Below are positions 63,545-64,000 of a stretch of 64,000 nt of DNA, piece by piece. Position numbers and translations under genes: made by a program. The notes beneath the pieces are model-generated. The model saw only the letters and a list, made by a program, of their open reading frames with translations, made no database searches and was not told the origin of the DNA. The number at the start of each line of letters is the position of its first letter. The first letter of the stretch is position 1. The DNA lies in assembly GCF_014204865.1 (NCBI RefSeq), contig NZ_JACHMG010000001.1, positions 2,852,001 to 2,916,000 on the forward strand, given 5' to 3'. Origin of the DNA: Amycolatopsis jiangsuensis. GTDB taxonomy: Bacteria; Actinomycetota; Actinomycetes; Mycobacteriales; Pseudonocardiaceae.

Positions 63545-64000
63545 ATGACGAGGTTGGCGGAGAAGCTGAGCATCGGGCAGGTCGCGGACCGCAGCGGGGT
63601 TCCGCACACTGCCCTGCGGTTCTACGAGGAGAAAGGCCTGATCAGCTCGGAACGCTCGGCGGGCAACCAGCGCCGCTACTCGCGTTCGGTACTGCGGCGG
63701 ATCGCGTTCATCCGCGCGGCGCAACGGGTGGGGCTGTCGCTCGAGGACGTCAGCGCGGCACTGGAAACCCTGCCCGCAGAACACGCCCCGACGAAGGCCG
63801 ACTGGGCCCGGCTCTCGCGGGAATGGCAGACCGAACTGGACGCGCGAATCGATGCACTGCAACGCCTTCGTGACCGCCTGACCGGCTGCGTGGGCTGCGG
63901 CTGCCTGTCCCTGCGCGGCTGCCACCTCTACAACGCCGACGACGAACTGGCCCGCTTCGGCCCGGGCGCGAGCAAACTGCGGCCCCGGCTGGAAGGCGGG
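63545..64000 (+). CDS. soxR: Redox-sensing MerR regulator SoxR, 3' end outside window
   Basis: 152 residues are visible and the frame is still open at the window end. The MerR helix-turn-helix is at about 8-40 (LSIGQVADRSGVPHTALRFYEEKGLI). The [2Fe-2S] motif CVGCGCLSLRGC (about 117-128) has all four Cys residues, followed by HLYNADDELA. In actinomycetes SoxR senses redox-active compounds and activates a few nearby genes. ATG 63545 lacks a ribosome site, in line with a leaderless mRNA. It is divergent from the split transketolase genes. Confidence 0.88.
   Translation, partial: MTRLAEKLSIGQVADRSGVPHTALRFYEEKGLISSERSAGNQRRYSRSVLRRIAFIRAAQRVGLSLEDVSAALETLPAEHAPTKADWARLSREWQTELDARIDALQRLRDRLTGCVGCGCLSLRGCHLYNADDELARFGPGASKLRPRLEGG

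Overview
The window is a very GC-rich chromosomal segment of an actinomycete, most likely Pseudonocardiaceae and close to Amycolatopsis. The pointers are many GTG starts, several F420-type oxidoreductases, PriA in place of HisA/TrpF, SoxR, SigE-type sigma factors, a type VII secretion (EspC-like) gene and overlapping GTGA/ATGA operon junctions. No rRNA, tRNA or CRISPR array was seen. The gene order hisH-priA-hisF-hisI-trpE-(Trp membrane protein)-trpC-trpB-trpA-lgt matches the mycobacterial backbone, with lineage-specific genes inserted between these blocks. This taxonomic call is inference from gene content.

Layout. 0-6 kb: a GH31 glycosidase cut by the window edge, an ABC-F ATPase behind a structured leader, and an SPFH protein followed by a double zinc-ribbon membrane protein (resembling Bacillus YdjI/YdjG). 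6-12 kb: a GAF/Fis activator divergent from a tight operon (amidohydrolase, DUF59 protein, Zn alcohol dehydrogenase, glycerol-dehydrogenase-like enzyme, small monooxygenase) with a perfect palindrome in the promoter gap; it looks like the accessory half of a propane-monooxygenase locus without the monooxygenase. 12-20.5 kb: an F420 oxidoreductase, a fused relic of an SDR gene and an ECF sigma factor, a secreted GH84 hexosaminidase, a membrane/TPR protein, argG behind an ARG-box array, and another luciferase-like oxidoreductase.

20.5-25.7 kb is an islet bounded by decayed insertion sequences (IS481 and IS5 relics on the left, an IS5-like deletion derivative on the right). It carries an IlvD/Edd-type dehydratase, a quinone-oxidoreductase-like enzyme and its divergent TetR regulator. 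25.7-33.3 kb holds a GlxA regulator, a broken DUF885 gene, two divergent Fur paralogues, a dehalogenase-like hydrolase with a TetR regulator and palindromic operator, a secreted beta-helix protein and an acyl-CoA dehydrogenase.

33-44 kb: gltD-gltB, divergent from a three-gene type VII secretion-associated operon of unusual composition, which meets lgt at a perfect palindromic terminator. 43.6-50 kb is an accessory insertion (M20 hydrolase plus FluG-like amidohydrolase, HxlR/hydrolase pair, a GC-rich minisatellite, a Tat-exported amidase and a Uma2 protein). 50-60.4 kb contains trpA-B-C-M-E, hisI-hisF, a SigE-type sigma factor with a membrane partner, an F420 enzyme, priA and hisH. 60.5-64 kb has a small unknown gene, an acyl-CoA dehydrogenase, a split transketolase and divergent soxR running off the window.
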